Part shown: positions 16,320 through 24,398 of the stretch, one piece after another
How positions within the stretch are numbered: position 1 is the first letter of the stretch
Layout of the letters: each line of letters opens with the position of its first letter
Origin: JACOTK01 sp963743945
Lineage (GTDB): Bacteria > Actinomycetota > Acidimicrobiia > Acidimicrobiales > CADCSY01
Direction: 5' to 3'
Assembly (NCBI GenBank): GCA_963743945.1
Contig: CAVURO010000001.1
Location: forward strand, 248,001-312,000
Length of the DNA: 64,000 nt
Notes under the pieces: model-generated
Told to the model about the DNA's origin: nothing
Database searches by the model: none
What the model saw: the letters and a program-made list of their open reading frames with translations, nothing else
Position numbers and translations under genes: made by a program

Positions 16320-17320
16320 TCAGGGGTTTGCGAGAACCTCTCGCACGGCAACAGACATCTCATCCACGGGCGCCGGCTCCCCGGTCCACAAGGTGAAGGC
16401 CAGGGCTGCCTGATGGATGAGCATGCCGACGCCATTGGCGACCTGTGCGCCGTTGCGTGCCGCAGCGACCAACAACGAGGTCTCCAACGGGTGATAGATC
16501 AGATCGCAGACAAGTTGACCCGCACCCACCAGTCCCGGATCGAACGGCACGTCGAGCACCGTTCGGTCCGGCTCCGCATCAACCGGCTCCGCATCCACCG
16601 CCATCGCTGCCGGCAGCACCGCATCGCCGGGCTCAGCATCGCCGGGCTCAGCATCGCCGGCTCAGCATCCACCGCCATCGCAGCCGGCAGCACCGCTTGA
16701 TCGGAGGCCGCCTGCATGCCCACCGGGGTTGCGTTCACCACCAGATCGGCGTTCGCCACATCCGCCGGCACCCCGACGCGGCCAACGTCCCCGGCGAGGG
16801 CAACCGCCGCAACGGCCTGGTCCGTTCGACGGGCCACGACGGTCACCTCAGCCGCTCCCGCTTCTGCCAGCGCCAGCATCACCGCTCGTGCCGCCCCACC
16901 GGCGCCGACCACCACACAACGCTTGCCCTCCGGCTCGAAGCCCTGATCGTGCCGAAGTGCGTTCACGAACCCCGGCCCATCGGTGTTGTCGCCCACCAAC
17001 TCCCTGCCGACCCGTGCGATCACATTCACCGCACCCAGGCGCTCCGCAAGCGACGACACCCGGTCGAGCCCGACCATGACCTCCGCCTTGAGCGGCATCG
17101 TGACGCTCAGTCCGTCGATGCCCAGCGTGCGCATGGCGTCGAGCGCGGCGGCGCCACGACCACGCTCCACAGCCAGCGCCACGAAGACCCAGTCGAGGCC
17201 GAGCGCGCGAAACCCGGTGTTGTGGATCAAGGGTGACAGTGAATGACGGACAGGGTCACCGATCACCGCGGCAAGTCGCGTCGTCCCACTCGGCAACCCC
17301 GGCCCGCGCACCGTGCTCAT
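16320..17320 (-). CDS. aroE: Shikimate dehydrogenase with repeat insertion, one frameshift
   Basis: Reduces 3-dehydroshikimate with NADPH. Seen in order: shikimate-binding SLSPLIHN, catalytic Lys in GLSVTMPLKAEV, Asp in GDNTDGPGF, dinucleotide loop VVVGAGGAARAV, NATPVGM, then in the second frame DLIYHPLETSLL and GVGMLIHQAALAF. Between the last two blocks lies an insertion: a duplicated VLPAAMAVDAEP block around three 15-bp GDAEP repeats (16593-16694). The third repeat copy has GG instead of GGG near 16660, and that one missing base breaks the frame (1001 bp, 3n+2). Repaired length is 333 residues against about 275 usual. Confidence 0.82.
16593..16694. repeat. Nested duplication inside aroE
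   Basis: Two 28-bp copies (16593-16620 and 16667-16694), nearly identical, flank three copies of a 15-bp unit gcatcgccgggctca (16621, 16636, 16651). The third copy is 14 bp and causes the frameshift. Confidence 0.75.
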
Positions 17321-17334
17321 GAACGGCCGGTCAT

Positions 17335-18369
17335 CTACAGCAGACCCTTACGCCCGGCAGCTGCCTTGTTCGCCAGGAAGTCGTCATAGCTCTCCGAAAA
17401 GGCATGGTTCCCCTGCTCGTCGGCCAGGACGTAGTAGAGCCACGGCCCTGCCTCGGGATTCAACGCCGCCGCCAGGGACGCACGCCCGGGCAGCGCGATG
17501 GGCGTCGGGGGAAGGCCTGCGACCTTGCGCGTGTTGTAGGGCGAGTTGATCGCCAGGTCGCTGCGGGTCAGGGAACCGCCCTTTCGCCCGAGCGCGTAGT
17601 AGACCGTGGCGTCGATGCCCAACGTCATGCGCTTCTCCAGGCGGTTGTAGATGACGCGCGCGATCTTCCCCCGGTCGCCGTCGACCTTCGCCTCCGCCTC
17701 GACGAGCGACGCGACCACCATGACCTCGTACGCGCTTCGCCCCACCGACTGCTCGGCCCGGTCGTAGCCGAGATCGACCGCAACGGCGTCGAAGCGGGCC
17801 ATCATGCGGGCCAGGAGATCAGCCTCATCCTCGTTCTCGTCGATCTGGTAGGTGTCGGGGAACAGCAGTCCCTCGAGTGAGGTGACACCATCGGGAGCCC
17901 ATCGTGATGTCACGGTTCCCGACGCGACCAGTGCCGCCAGGCGCTCGGAGGAGAGCCAAGGCACCTTGTCCGTCAACGCGACGGCCTCGGCGACGGTCAG
18001 CCCCTCGGGAATTGTCAGCCGCTTGGTCACCAGGCGCGGTGGCCGCTGGAGGGCATCGAGCACGGCGCTCATCGAGGAACGCCTCGCCAACTCGTAGCGC
18101 CCTGCCTGGAACTCGGCGCCTCCCTTGAGTCGGACATACCAACGGAACACGTTCGAGTCGGTGATGATGTCCGCATCCTCGAGCAATGAGCCGATCGACG
18201 CGCTGGTGGCACCGGATGGAATGACGATGGTCCTGATCGGACCCGGCGACCCCGAGGGATCGATCTTCTTCGACACCCACAGCCCGGCGATGCCTGCCAC
18301 CAGGGCCACCGCTGTTCCGATCCCCACCGCCGCGACGGCCAGGCGCCTTCTTCTGAACTCGGTTCTCAC
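17335..18369 (-). CDS. mltG: Endolytic murein transglycosylase MltG
   Basis: 344 residues. One N-terminal membrane anchor (about 9-31) is followed by a LysM-like region and the YceG catalytic domain: SLEGLLFPDTYQI, the active-site helix VMVVASLVEAEAKVDGDRGK (Glu near 226), and SPYNTRKVAGLPPTPIALPG. It cuts nascent glycan strands in the cell wall outside the membrane. Start is GTG 18369, overlapping the ruvX stop (GTGA). The ruvX-mltG-aroE order is widely conserved in Actinobacteria. Confidence 0.9.
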   Translation of the reverse strand: MRTEFRRRRLAVAAVGIGTAVALVAGIAGLWVSKKIDPSGSPGPIRTIVIPSGATSASIGSLLEDADIITDSNVFRWYVRLKGGAEFQAGRYELARRSSMSAVLDALQRPPRLVTKRLTIPEGLTVAEAVALTDKVPWLSSERLAALVASGTVTSRWAPDGVTSLEGLLFPDTYQIDENEDEADLLARMMARFDAVAVDLGYDRAEQSVGRSAYEVMVVASLVEAEAKVDGDRGKIARVIYNRLEKRMTLGIDATVYYALGRKGGSLTRSDLAINSPYNTRKVAGLPPTPIALPGRASLAAALNPEAGPWLYYVLADEQGNHAFSESYDDFLANKAAAGRKGLL

Positions 18370-18818
18370 GTCCGGTCTTCTCCGCTCGAGGTTGGCATGC
18401 CTGCGTCAAGCCAGGCCTGGAGGATGACTGCGGCAGCGATCTGATCGATCACCTTGCGCCGCTCCTGTCCCTTCACCGCCATCTGTCGAAGCGAGCGTTC
18501 CGCCTCGACCGTGGTCAGGCGCTCGTCGTAGGGCTCGACGGGGACATCGAGACAGGCGCGCAGCTGTTCGATCTCGTCGAGCACCCGCCGGGCGGCCGGG
18601 CCCACCGTGCCGTCGAGGGACAACGGCAGACCCACGACGACCTGCATCGCCTCGAGCTCGGCGACCAGGCCGGCGATCGCACGATGGTCGGCGCGCCGTC
18701 CGCCCGCCCGTGAGGACGCCCGCTCGACCACACTCGATGGGGACGCGACGGTCCCACGGGGGTCGCACACCGCAACCCCGATCCGGCGATCGCCCAGGTC
18801 AAGAGCCATGACTCGCAT
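18366..18818 (-). CDS. ruvX: Holliday junction resolvase-like RuvX (YqgF)
   Basis: 150 residues from ATG 18818; an ATG three codons further in and a TTG upstream are alternatives. RNase H-like motifs are present: the first acidic strand VMALDLGDRRIGVAVCDP, VVVGLPLSLDGTVG, VEPYDERLTTVEAER and the C-terminal VIDQIAAAVILQAWLD. The family is linked to pre-16S rRNA 5' processing and resembles a junction resolvase. Located 26 bases after alaS, the usual alaS-ruvX-mltG arrangement. Confidence 0.88.
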   Translation of the reverse strand: MRVMALDLGDRRIGVAVCDPRGTVASPSSVVERASSRAGGRRADHRAIAGLVAELEAMQVVVGLPLSLDGTVGPAARRVLDEIEQLRACLDVPVEPYDERLTTVEAERSLRQMAVKGQERRKVIDQIAAAVILQAWLDAGMPTSSGEDRT

Positions 18819-18844
18819 CGTGACCGCCCTCAAGCCGACAACGG

Positions 18845-21559
18845 TCAGACCGCCGGGTGAGGTTCAAGGGGATCGAGACCACACGCCTCACGTACCTGGT
18901 CGAGCGCCTCGTCGAGACGTGACGCGTCCTTGCCGCCTGCCATGGCCACATCTGCCGCCCTGCCTCCGCCGCCTTGGACGGTACGTGCGGCATCGGTCAG
19001 GAGGTCGGAGGCCACCAGCCCGCTGTCCTTGCCGACGGCCGCCACCAGGATCACGCCGCCACCTTCGGGCTCCCCCCCGATCACCGCCGCTCGGATGCCG
19101 GGCTGATCACGAACCGCGATGGCAAGATCTCGGACGGTCGCTCGGTCCATGCCGTCGCTGCGAGAAACGACGATGCCGGCCACGGCTCGAGCCGCCAGGT
19201 CGGCCGCCCCCGAGCCGGCCGCCTTGCGCCTGAGGACCCGCACCTCCTCCCGGAGATCCCGCAGCTCATCCAGGCGCTTCGCCAGACCCTCGACCAACTC
19301 GTCGGCAGCGACGCCGAGCAGACCTGCCGCTCGGTTGAGCTCCGCTTCCTGACGCCCGAAGCGCTCGATGGTTGTCCGACCTGTTGTCGCCATGATTCGA
19401 CGCTGATTGGCGCCGATCGACCCCTCGGAGATGATCTTGATGGGGCCGATGTCGCCAAGCGCCCTCACGTGGGTGCCGCCGCACAGCTCCAGGGAATGGC
19501 GCCCGGCCTCCAGCACGCGCACCACGTCGCCGTACTTGTCGCCGAAGAAGGCGATGGCGCCCAGACGACCGGCCTCGTCCTTGGTGGTCTCGAAGTGACG
19601 CACCTGATCGTTGGCCAAGACCTCGGCATTGGCCAGATCCTCCACCGCGGCGATCTCCTGGGGACTCACGGCGTCGTAGTGGCTGAAGTCGAAGCGGAGG
19701 TAGTCCGGGCCCACCAGCGAGCCCTGTTGCTTCACATGCCCGCCGAGCACCTCGCGTAGGGCCCAGTGCAGGAGATGGGTCGCGGTGTGATTCCTTCGGA
19801 TGGCCGTTCGACGCTCCACGTCGATGGAGGCGATCACCTCCTGGCCGACCGCGAGCTCGCCCTCGACGACGCGAGCCAGATGGCGCTGCAACCCGGGCAA
19901 TGCGTAGGTCGTGTCGAGCACCTCGGCCCTGCCCGACGGGCCCACGATCACGCCGGTGTCACCCACCTGCCCACCTGATTCGGCATAGAACGGGGAACGA
20001 TCGAGCATGACCTCGACGCTGCCGTCCGCAAGCGGAACCACCGCGAGCACCTTCGCCCGGGTCTCGTTCTCCTCGCGTCCGGTGAAATCGGTCGTGCCAT
20101 GAGCCTCGACGAGCTCGCGATAGGTCTCGACGGCGCCCTCGGTGCCCGCTGCCCTGCGCGCCGCCTTCGCACGTCGACGCTGCTCGGCCATCTCCCGCTC
20201 GAACCCCTCGACGTCGACCTCGACGCCTCGCTCTGCTGCGATCTCCTGGGTGACCTCGAGCGGGAAGCCGAAGGTATCGTGCAACTTGAAGGCCACCGAC
20301 CCATCCAGGGTCCCGCCGCCGTAACCCGTACCATCTCCGGCGCCCGCTCCCGAGCCGGACCCGCCGCCGTAACCCGTACCATCTCCGGCGCCCGCTCCCG
20401 AGCCGGACCCGCCGCCGTAACCCGTGCCGACTGCAGCGAGCTCGTTGTCCAGCAGTGTCGAGCCGGACCTCAGGGTCTGGCGGAAGTTCGACTCCTCACG
20501 CTCCACCACATCGGTCACGAAGTCCCTGTTGGCGATCAACTCCGGATAGGCGCCGCCCATCACCTCGACCGTTGTCGCCACGAGGGTCGGCGTCACCGGC
20601 CGCTCCACGCCCAACATGAACGCGTGGCGCACGGCACGACGGATGAGGCGGCGCAGCACGTACCCACGATCCTCGTTGGAGGGGAAGACCCCGTCGCTGA
20701 CGAGGAAGGTCATCGTCCGTGCGTGCTCGGCGAGGATACGCAGCGATGTGTCGCTTCGTGGGTCCCGACTCAAGGGCACGCCGGTCACGCGTTGCGCGGC
20801 CTCCACCAGGGGTGCGAGCACATCGGTCTCGTAGACCGAGTCGACGCGCTGCATCACGCTGAGGATGCGTTCGAGTCCCGCTCCGGTGTCGATGTTCTTC
20901 CGGGGAAGCTCCACATCGACCCCGTCGGGTCGCCTGTTGAACTGCATGAAGACGAGGTTCCAGATCTCCAGGAATCGCTCGTCGCCGCCGTGCAGTGGAC
21001 CGCCGGGCTCGCCGTAGCGATCACCCTTGTCCACGTAGATCTCCGAGCACGGACCGCACGGTCCCGTGGGACCGCCGGGAGGGCCCCACCAGTTGTCCTC
21101 GCCCATCCGCTGGATCCGCGCCGGGTCGACGCCCACCACATCACGCCAGATCGCCGCTGCCTCGTCGTCACTGGTGTGACACGTGACCCACAGGACGTCG
21201 GGGTCGAGCCCGAAGACCTCGGTGACCAGACCCCACGCCATGGGGATGGCCTCGGCCTTGAAGTAGTCCCCGAAGCTGAAGTTCCCGAGCATCTCGAAGA
21301 AGCTCAGATGGCGAGCGGTGCGACCCACCTCGTCGAGGTCGTTCTGCTTGCCACCCGCTCGGACGCACTTCTGCACCGTCGTGACCCGCGAGTGCGGCGC
21401 CTGCTCGTCGCCGAGGAAATAGGGCTTGAACGGGACCATGCCTGCGACCGTGAACAACAGATCGGGATCATGGGGAATCAGGCTCGCGGACGGAACGACC
21501 ACGTGGCCACGATCACGGAAATACGAGGTGAAGGCAGTCCTGAGGTGATCGGCGTCCAT
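18845..21559 (-). CDS. alaS: Alanyl-tRNA synthetase with tandem-repeat insertion
   Basis: 904 residues. The class II core (HVVVPSASLIPHDPDLLFTV, RTARHLSFFEMLGNFSFGDY, GPPGGPTGPCGPCSEIYVD) is followed by the editing domain with its HxxxH (RNHTATHLLHWAL) and CGGTHV (LELCGGTHVRALG) motifs and a C-terminal oligomerisation part. Unusual is a Gly/Ser/Ala/Asp insertion just before AFKLHDTFGFPLEVT: two and a third copies of a 16-residue unit (48 bp, 20312-20425). ATG 21559 is preferred; a GTG three codons upstream is possible. The gene is otherwise complete and should be functional. Confidence 0.93.
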   Translation of the reverse strand: MDADHLRTAFTSYFRDRGHVVVPSASLIPHDPDLLFTVAGMVPFKPYFLGDEQAPHSRVTTVQKCVRAGGKQNDLDEVGRTARHLSFFEMLGNFSFGDYFKAEAIPMAWGLVTEVFGLDPDVLWVTCHTSDDEAAAIWRDVVGVDPARIQRMGEDNWWGPPGGPTGPCGPCSEIYVDKGDRYGEPGGPLHGGDERFLEIWNLVFMQFNRRPDGVDVELPRKNIDTGAGLERILSVMQRVDSVYETDVLAPLVEAAQRVTGVPLSRDPRSDTSLRILAEHARTMTFLVSDGVFPSNEDRGYVLRRLIRRAVRHAFMLGVERPVTPTLVATTVEVMGGAYPELIANRDFVTDVVEREESNFRQTLRSGSTLLDNELAAVGTGYGGGSGSGAGAGDGTGYGGGSGSGAGAGDGTGYGGGTLDGSVAFKLHDTFGFPLEVTQEIAAERGVEVDVEGFEREMAEQRRRAKAARRAAGTEGAVETYRELVEAHGTTDFTGREENETRAKVLAVVPLADGSVEVMLDRSPFYAESGGQVGDTGVIVGPSGRAEVLDTTYALPGLQRHLARVVEGELAVGQEVIASIDVERRTAIRRNHTATHLLHWALREVLGGHVKQQGSLVGPDYLRFDFSHYDAVSPQEIAAVEDLANAEVLANDQVRHFETTKDEAGRLGAIAFFGDKYGDVVRVLEAGRHSLELCGGTHVRALGDIGPIKIISEGSIGANQRRIMATTGRTTIERFGRQEAELNRAAGLLGVAADELVEGLAKRLDELRDLREEVRVLRRKAAGSGAADLAARAVAGIVVSRSDGMDRATVRDLAIAVRDQPGIRAAVIGGEPEGGGVILVAAVGKDSGLVASDLLTDAARTVQGGGGRAADVAMAGGKDASRLDEALDQVREACGLDPLEPHPAV
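20312..20425. repeat. 48-bp tandem repeat inside alaS
   Basis: Units start at 20312, 20360 and (partial, 18 bp) 20408. The first two are practically identical. They encode TGYGGGSGSGAGAGDG, in frame with alaS. Confidence 0.85.
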
Positions 21560-21588
21560 GGCTCGCACAGCCTAACGGTTGTCGGCCG

Positions 21589-21831
21589 TCATCCCTGACG
21601 GCCGACCAGCCTTGCGCGAAGCTCCGCCTCACGCTCGTTCATCGCCACGCGGCCCTCCGCAACCGCCGCGCGAACGTCGCGGCCGAGACTTCCCAACCCC
21701 TCGCCGACATTGACGGTGACCCGACCCGGACGATAGCGATCGACCGTCCGGCGCAGGCGGCGCATCAACCACAGGGTCTGCCCCGTGCCCACCGCCATGC
21801 CGGTCACCAGCCAAAAAAGTCGCTTGAACAT
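21589..21831 (-). CDS. Small membrane protein, DUF6167-like
   Basis: 80 residues from ATG 21831. The start MFKRLFWLVTGMAVGTGQTL gives one membrane helix, then basic residues (MRRLRRTVDRYRPG) and an amphipathic C-terminal helix rich in Arg, Ala and Glu (NEREAELRARL). Small proteins of this shape sit between a DUF948 gene and alaS in many Actinobacteria (DUF6167). Function unknown; possibly membrane or envelope organisation. Confidence 0.6.
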   Translation of the reverse strand: MFKRLFWLVTGMAVGTGQTLWLMRRLRRTVDRYRPGRVTVNVGEGLGSLGRDVRAAVAEGRVAMNEREAELRARLVGRQG

Positions 21832-21845
21832 GATCGGTCGACCGC

Positions 21846-22238
21846 CTAGTCCCGACGAAACGAACGGACGGCCCGCAGGGTTCCCGATCCCAGGGCCAGG
21901 GTCTTGATGACCGGGTTCGAGAACGTCAGATACGCCAGTCTCGACGCCGCCTCGATGCCCGCCGTCATGGGTCGATCGGACCACAGGGGGTCGCTGCCGC
22001 GACCGAGCGCCGGGGTCGGGCCACCGATCGCCCCTGGTTGCGGCGCGCCCGGGCGTGGTCCCCCCTGTTGGAACACCACGTACTGATCACCGCCCGCCTG
22101 CAACGGGCCCTGGCGAAGATCCTCGATGTTGCGGCGCAGGGCGTCCATCGTCCGGATCGCCACGACGAGGGCCACGACGATGAGAACGGCCGCGACCAGG
22201 ACAACGCCCACGAGCGCAAGGCCGAGCCCGTCGCTCAT
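21846..22238 (-). CDS. DUF948-like single-pass membrane protein
   Basis: 130 residues from ATG 22238. The N-terminal helix LALVGVVLVAAVLIVVALVV is followed by a short amphipathic segment (RTMDALRRNIEDLRQGP), a Pro/Gly-rich linker and a C-terminal stretch SNPVIKTLALGSGTLRAVRS. Position directly before the DUF6167-like gene and alaS matches the conserved DUF948-DUF6167-alaS order. Role unknown. Confidence 0.55.
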   Translation of the reverse strand: MSDGLGLALVGVVLVAAVLIVVALVVAIRTMDALRRNIEDLRQGPLQAGGDQYVVFQQGGPRPGAPQPGAIGGPTPALGRGSDPLWSDRPMTAGIEAASRLAYLTFSNPVIKTLALGSGTLRAVRSFRRD

Positions 22239-22264
22239 CGTCACCCCGGTCGTCACCCCGGTCG

Positions 22265-23644
22265 TCACGACTCCTCCGCCCCATCGCACCTCTCGGCGCG
22301 GTATCCCTCGGTCTCATGGATAACGGCATCGCGACTTCGGTTTGCCATGCGCTTGGCGATCTCCTCTTCGTGGCCGTGCCGAGATGGCTCGTAGTACCGC
22401 CTGGCCGCTGTCTCGTCGGGACGATACTCCTGAACGAGCCAACCCCTGGGGTCATCATGAGGATACTCGTAGCCCTTGCCATGGCCCAGTGCCGTCGCGC
22501 CGCGATAGTGGGCATCCCGCAGGTGCAGCGGCACTTCACCCGCCGGCAGGTCGGCCACGTCGGCCTGCGCCCTGCCGAGAGCCACCGTGACCCGGTTGGA
22601 TTTCGCTGCGGTCGCCAGGTGCACGACTGCCTGAGCCAGATTGAGTTGCGCCTCGGGCAGGCCGACGAACTCCACGGCCCGAGCAGCCGCGTCGGCAACC
22701 AACAATCCCATGGGGTCGGCCATGCCGACGTCCTCGGAGGCGAGGATGACCAGACGGCGGGCGATGAAGCGGGCGTCCTCGCCCGCCTCGAGCATGCGCG
22801 CCAACCAGTAGAGGCCGGCATCGGGATCGCTTCCTCGAATGGACTTGATGAACGCGGACACCACGTCGTAGTGCTCGTCGCGGCCGTAACGGAGCGCCCG
22901 GGCGTCGAGCGCCGCCTCGGCAAGCGCCAAGGTCACGTGGGGGACCGCCGCATCGGAGGGCGACTCGTGATCCCGACCTCCGCTCGCCAGGGCCACCCCT
23001 ACCTCGAGTGCCCCCAGAGCGGCACGCCCATCCCCGCCGGCGCGGTCGGCCAGATGGAGGAGCGCCTCCTCGTCGGCGGTTGCCCCTCCAAGCCCGAGCC
23101 CACGTCGCAACAGGACCAGGACCGCCTCGGCCGACAACGGATGGAGTCGAAAGAGCGTCGAGCGTGAGAGCAGCGGCGCGTTGACCTCGAAATACGGGTT
23201 CTCCGTCGTGGCGCCGATGAGCGTCAGCGTGCCGTCCTCCACCGAGGGGAGCAGGGCGTCCTGTTGGGTCCGATTGAAGCGGTGCACCTCATCGAGGAAC
23301 AGGATGGTGCCCCGGCCGTGCTCGCCCAGACGACTGCGTGCTCGATCGATGACCTCGCGTACGTCCTTGACGCCCGCCGTCACCGCCGAGAGCGACTCGA
23401 AGGCCCGATCGGTCTCACCCGCCACAAGGCGAGCGAGGGTCGTCTTTCCCGTTCCCGGAGGCCCCCACAGGATGAGCGAGGTCAGCCGGTCCGCCTCGAT
23501 GAGCACCCGCAGCGGCCTGCCGGCACCGAGCAGATGCTCCTGGCCGACGACATCATCGAGGCTCGTCGGCCGAAGGCGTGCCGCTAGTGGGGCGGAGGAC
23601 GCCAACCTCGTCGCTGCAGCCATCGCGAAGAGGTCGTCGGCCAT
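22265..23644 (-). CDS. rarA: Replication-associated recombination protein A (RarA/MgsA)
   Basis: 459 residues. AAA+ ATPase with Walker A WGPPGTGKTTLARLVAG near residue 60, Walker B ILFLDEVHRFNRTQQDALL, sensor 1 LIGATTENPYFEVN and arginine finger APLLSRSTLF, then the RarA-type C-terminal tetramer domain (VVSAFIKSIRGSDPDAGLYW, RRLVILASEDVGMADP, GYEYPHDDPRGW). It acts at stalled replication forks. ATG 23644 is the first codon of the family match. Divergent from the small gene at 23714. Confidence 0.92.
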   Translation of the reverse strand: MADDLFAMAAATRLASSAPLAARLRPTSLDDVVGQEHLLGAGRPLRVLIEADRLTSLILWGPPGTGKTTLARLVAGETDRAFESLSAVTAGVKDVREVIDRARSRLGEHGRGTILFLDEVHRFNRTQQDALLPSVEDGTLTLIGATTENPYFEVNAPLLSRSTLFRLHPLSAEAVLVLLRRGLGLGGATADEEALLHLADRAGGDGRAALGALEVGVALASGGRDHESPSDAAVPHVTLALAEAALDARALRYGRDEHYDVVSAFIKSIRGSDPDAGLYWLARMLEAGEDARFIARRLVILASEDVGMADPMGLLVADAAARAVEFVGLPEAQLNLAQAVVHLATAAKSNRVTVALGRAQADVADLPAGEVPLHLRDAHYRGATALGHGKGYEYPHDDPRGWLVQEYRPDETAARRYYEPSRHGHEEEIAKRMANRSRDAVIHETEGYRAERCDGAEES

Positions 23645-23713
23645 GCAGGCAGGCTAGTCAGCGATCGGCCCGAAGTGATCAAGAAGCGTCATGGTCTGCC
23701 GATAGCAGTGGGC

Positions 23714-24331
23714 ATGAGCGACGCGCGGATTGTTCGGCTTCAGGGAATCACCACCGGTTTGATCGTGCTGTGTCTCTCCGCTGCCTCCCTGGTGGTCGGA
23801 GCACGCATCTCGCAGGTGACGTCGGCCGGCGCCGCCGTGACGACCATCGGCCAAGCGGTCACCGACCCGATGGCCGCCGAGGCGACCACCTCGAAGCTCA
23901 CCACCGAGGATTACCTCATGCTCGCGGACGAGACCTGCGCCGCCTTCGATGCCGACTCGTTCAAGATCATGCCGACCAAGATCTCGGACCTCGCCGGCTA
24001 TCTCGGCGGTCTGAGCGCGAGGGCACGTCAGCTGCACGACGCGCTCATGCAGATCGAGCTTCCCGAGGGCGACACGCGAGAGCTCGTGATCGTCCTCGAT
24101 CAGATCGAACGCAGCGCGACCGGCCTCAGCCAAGCGGTTGAGGCAACCGCCAAGACCGGTGAGGTCGCCGTCGAGATGGCGTTCGAACCCTCCTATGCGC
24201 AGGCACTGCTCGGCGACCTGAACGCCGGCATCCACGCATGGCGAGCGGGACTGCGCGCCTGTGGTCCCCGGCCTCTGGAAACGAGCGAGATGGACGACAT
24301 CGGCGAGCCGCTCAACAGCAAGGTGCGCTGA
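23714..24331 (+). CDS. Secreted or membrane-anchored protein of unknown function
   Basis: 205 residues from ATG 23714 (GTG 23675 would add 13). An N-terminal hydrophobic helix (ITTGLIVLCLSAASLVVGA) looks like a signal or anchor; the rest is helical and soluble, with two cysteines (DETCAAFDAD, LRACGPRPLE) that could pair outside the cell. No family recognised. It is one of the few plus-strand genes in this block and is transcribed toward aspS. A 27-bp duplication copies its last codons including the stop. Confidence 0.55.
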   Translation: MSDARIVRLQGITTGLIVLCLSAASLVVGARISQVTSAGAAVTTIGQAVTDPMAAEATTSKLTTEDYLMLADETCAAFDADSFKIMPTKISDLAGYLGGLSARARQLHDALMQIELPEGDTRELVIVLDQIERSATGLSQAVEATAKTGEVAVEMAFEPSYAQALLGDLNAGIHAWRAGLRACGPRPLETSEMDDIGEPLNSKVR

Positions 24332-24362
24332 AGCACTTGAACAGCAAGGTGCGCTGAAGCAC
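24313..24362. repeat. 27-bp-period duplication across a stop codon
   Basis: The 23-mer starting aacagcaaggtgcgctgaag occurs at 24313-24335 and again at 24340-24362. The TGA of the upstream gene lies inside the first copy. A small GC-rich inverted repeat (24363-24377) follows and may help end transcription between the convergent genes. Confidence 0.75.
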
Positions 24363-24398
24363 CCCTCCGCCGGAGGGCCGACTCGGCCGAAGCTCGGC

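Noticed and set aside
13291..16413. A 1040-codon open frame on the plus strand
   Set aside because: It lies antisense to pilT and pilB, which have full family motifs; GC-rich codon use opens the opposite frame. Its sequence is Arg/His/Asp-rich with no domain.
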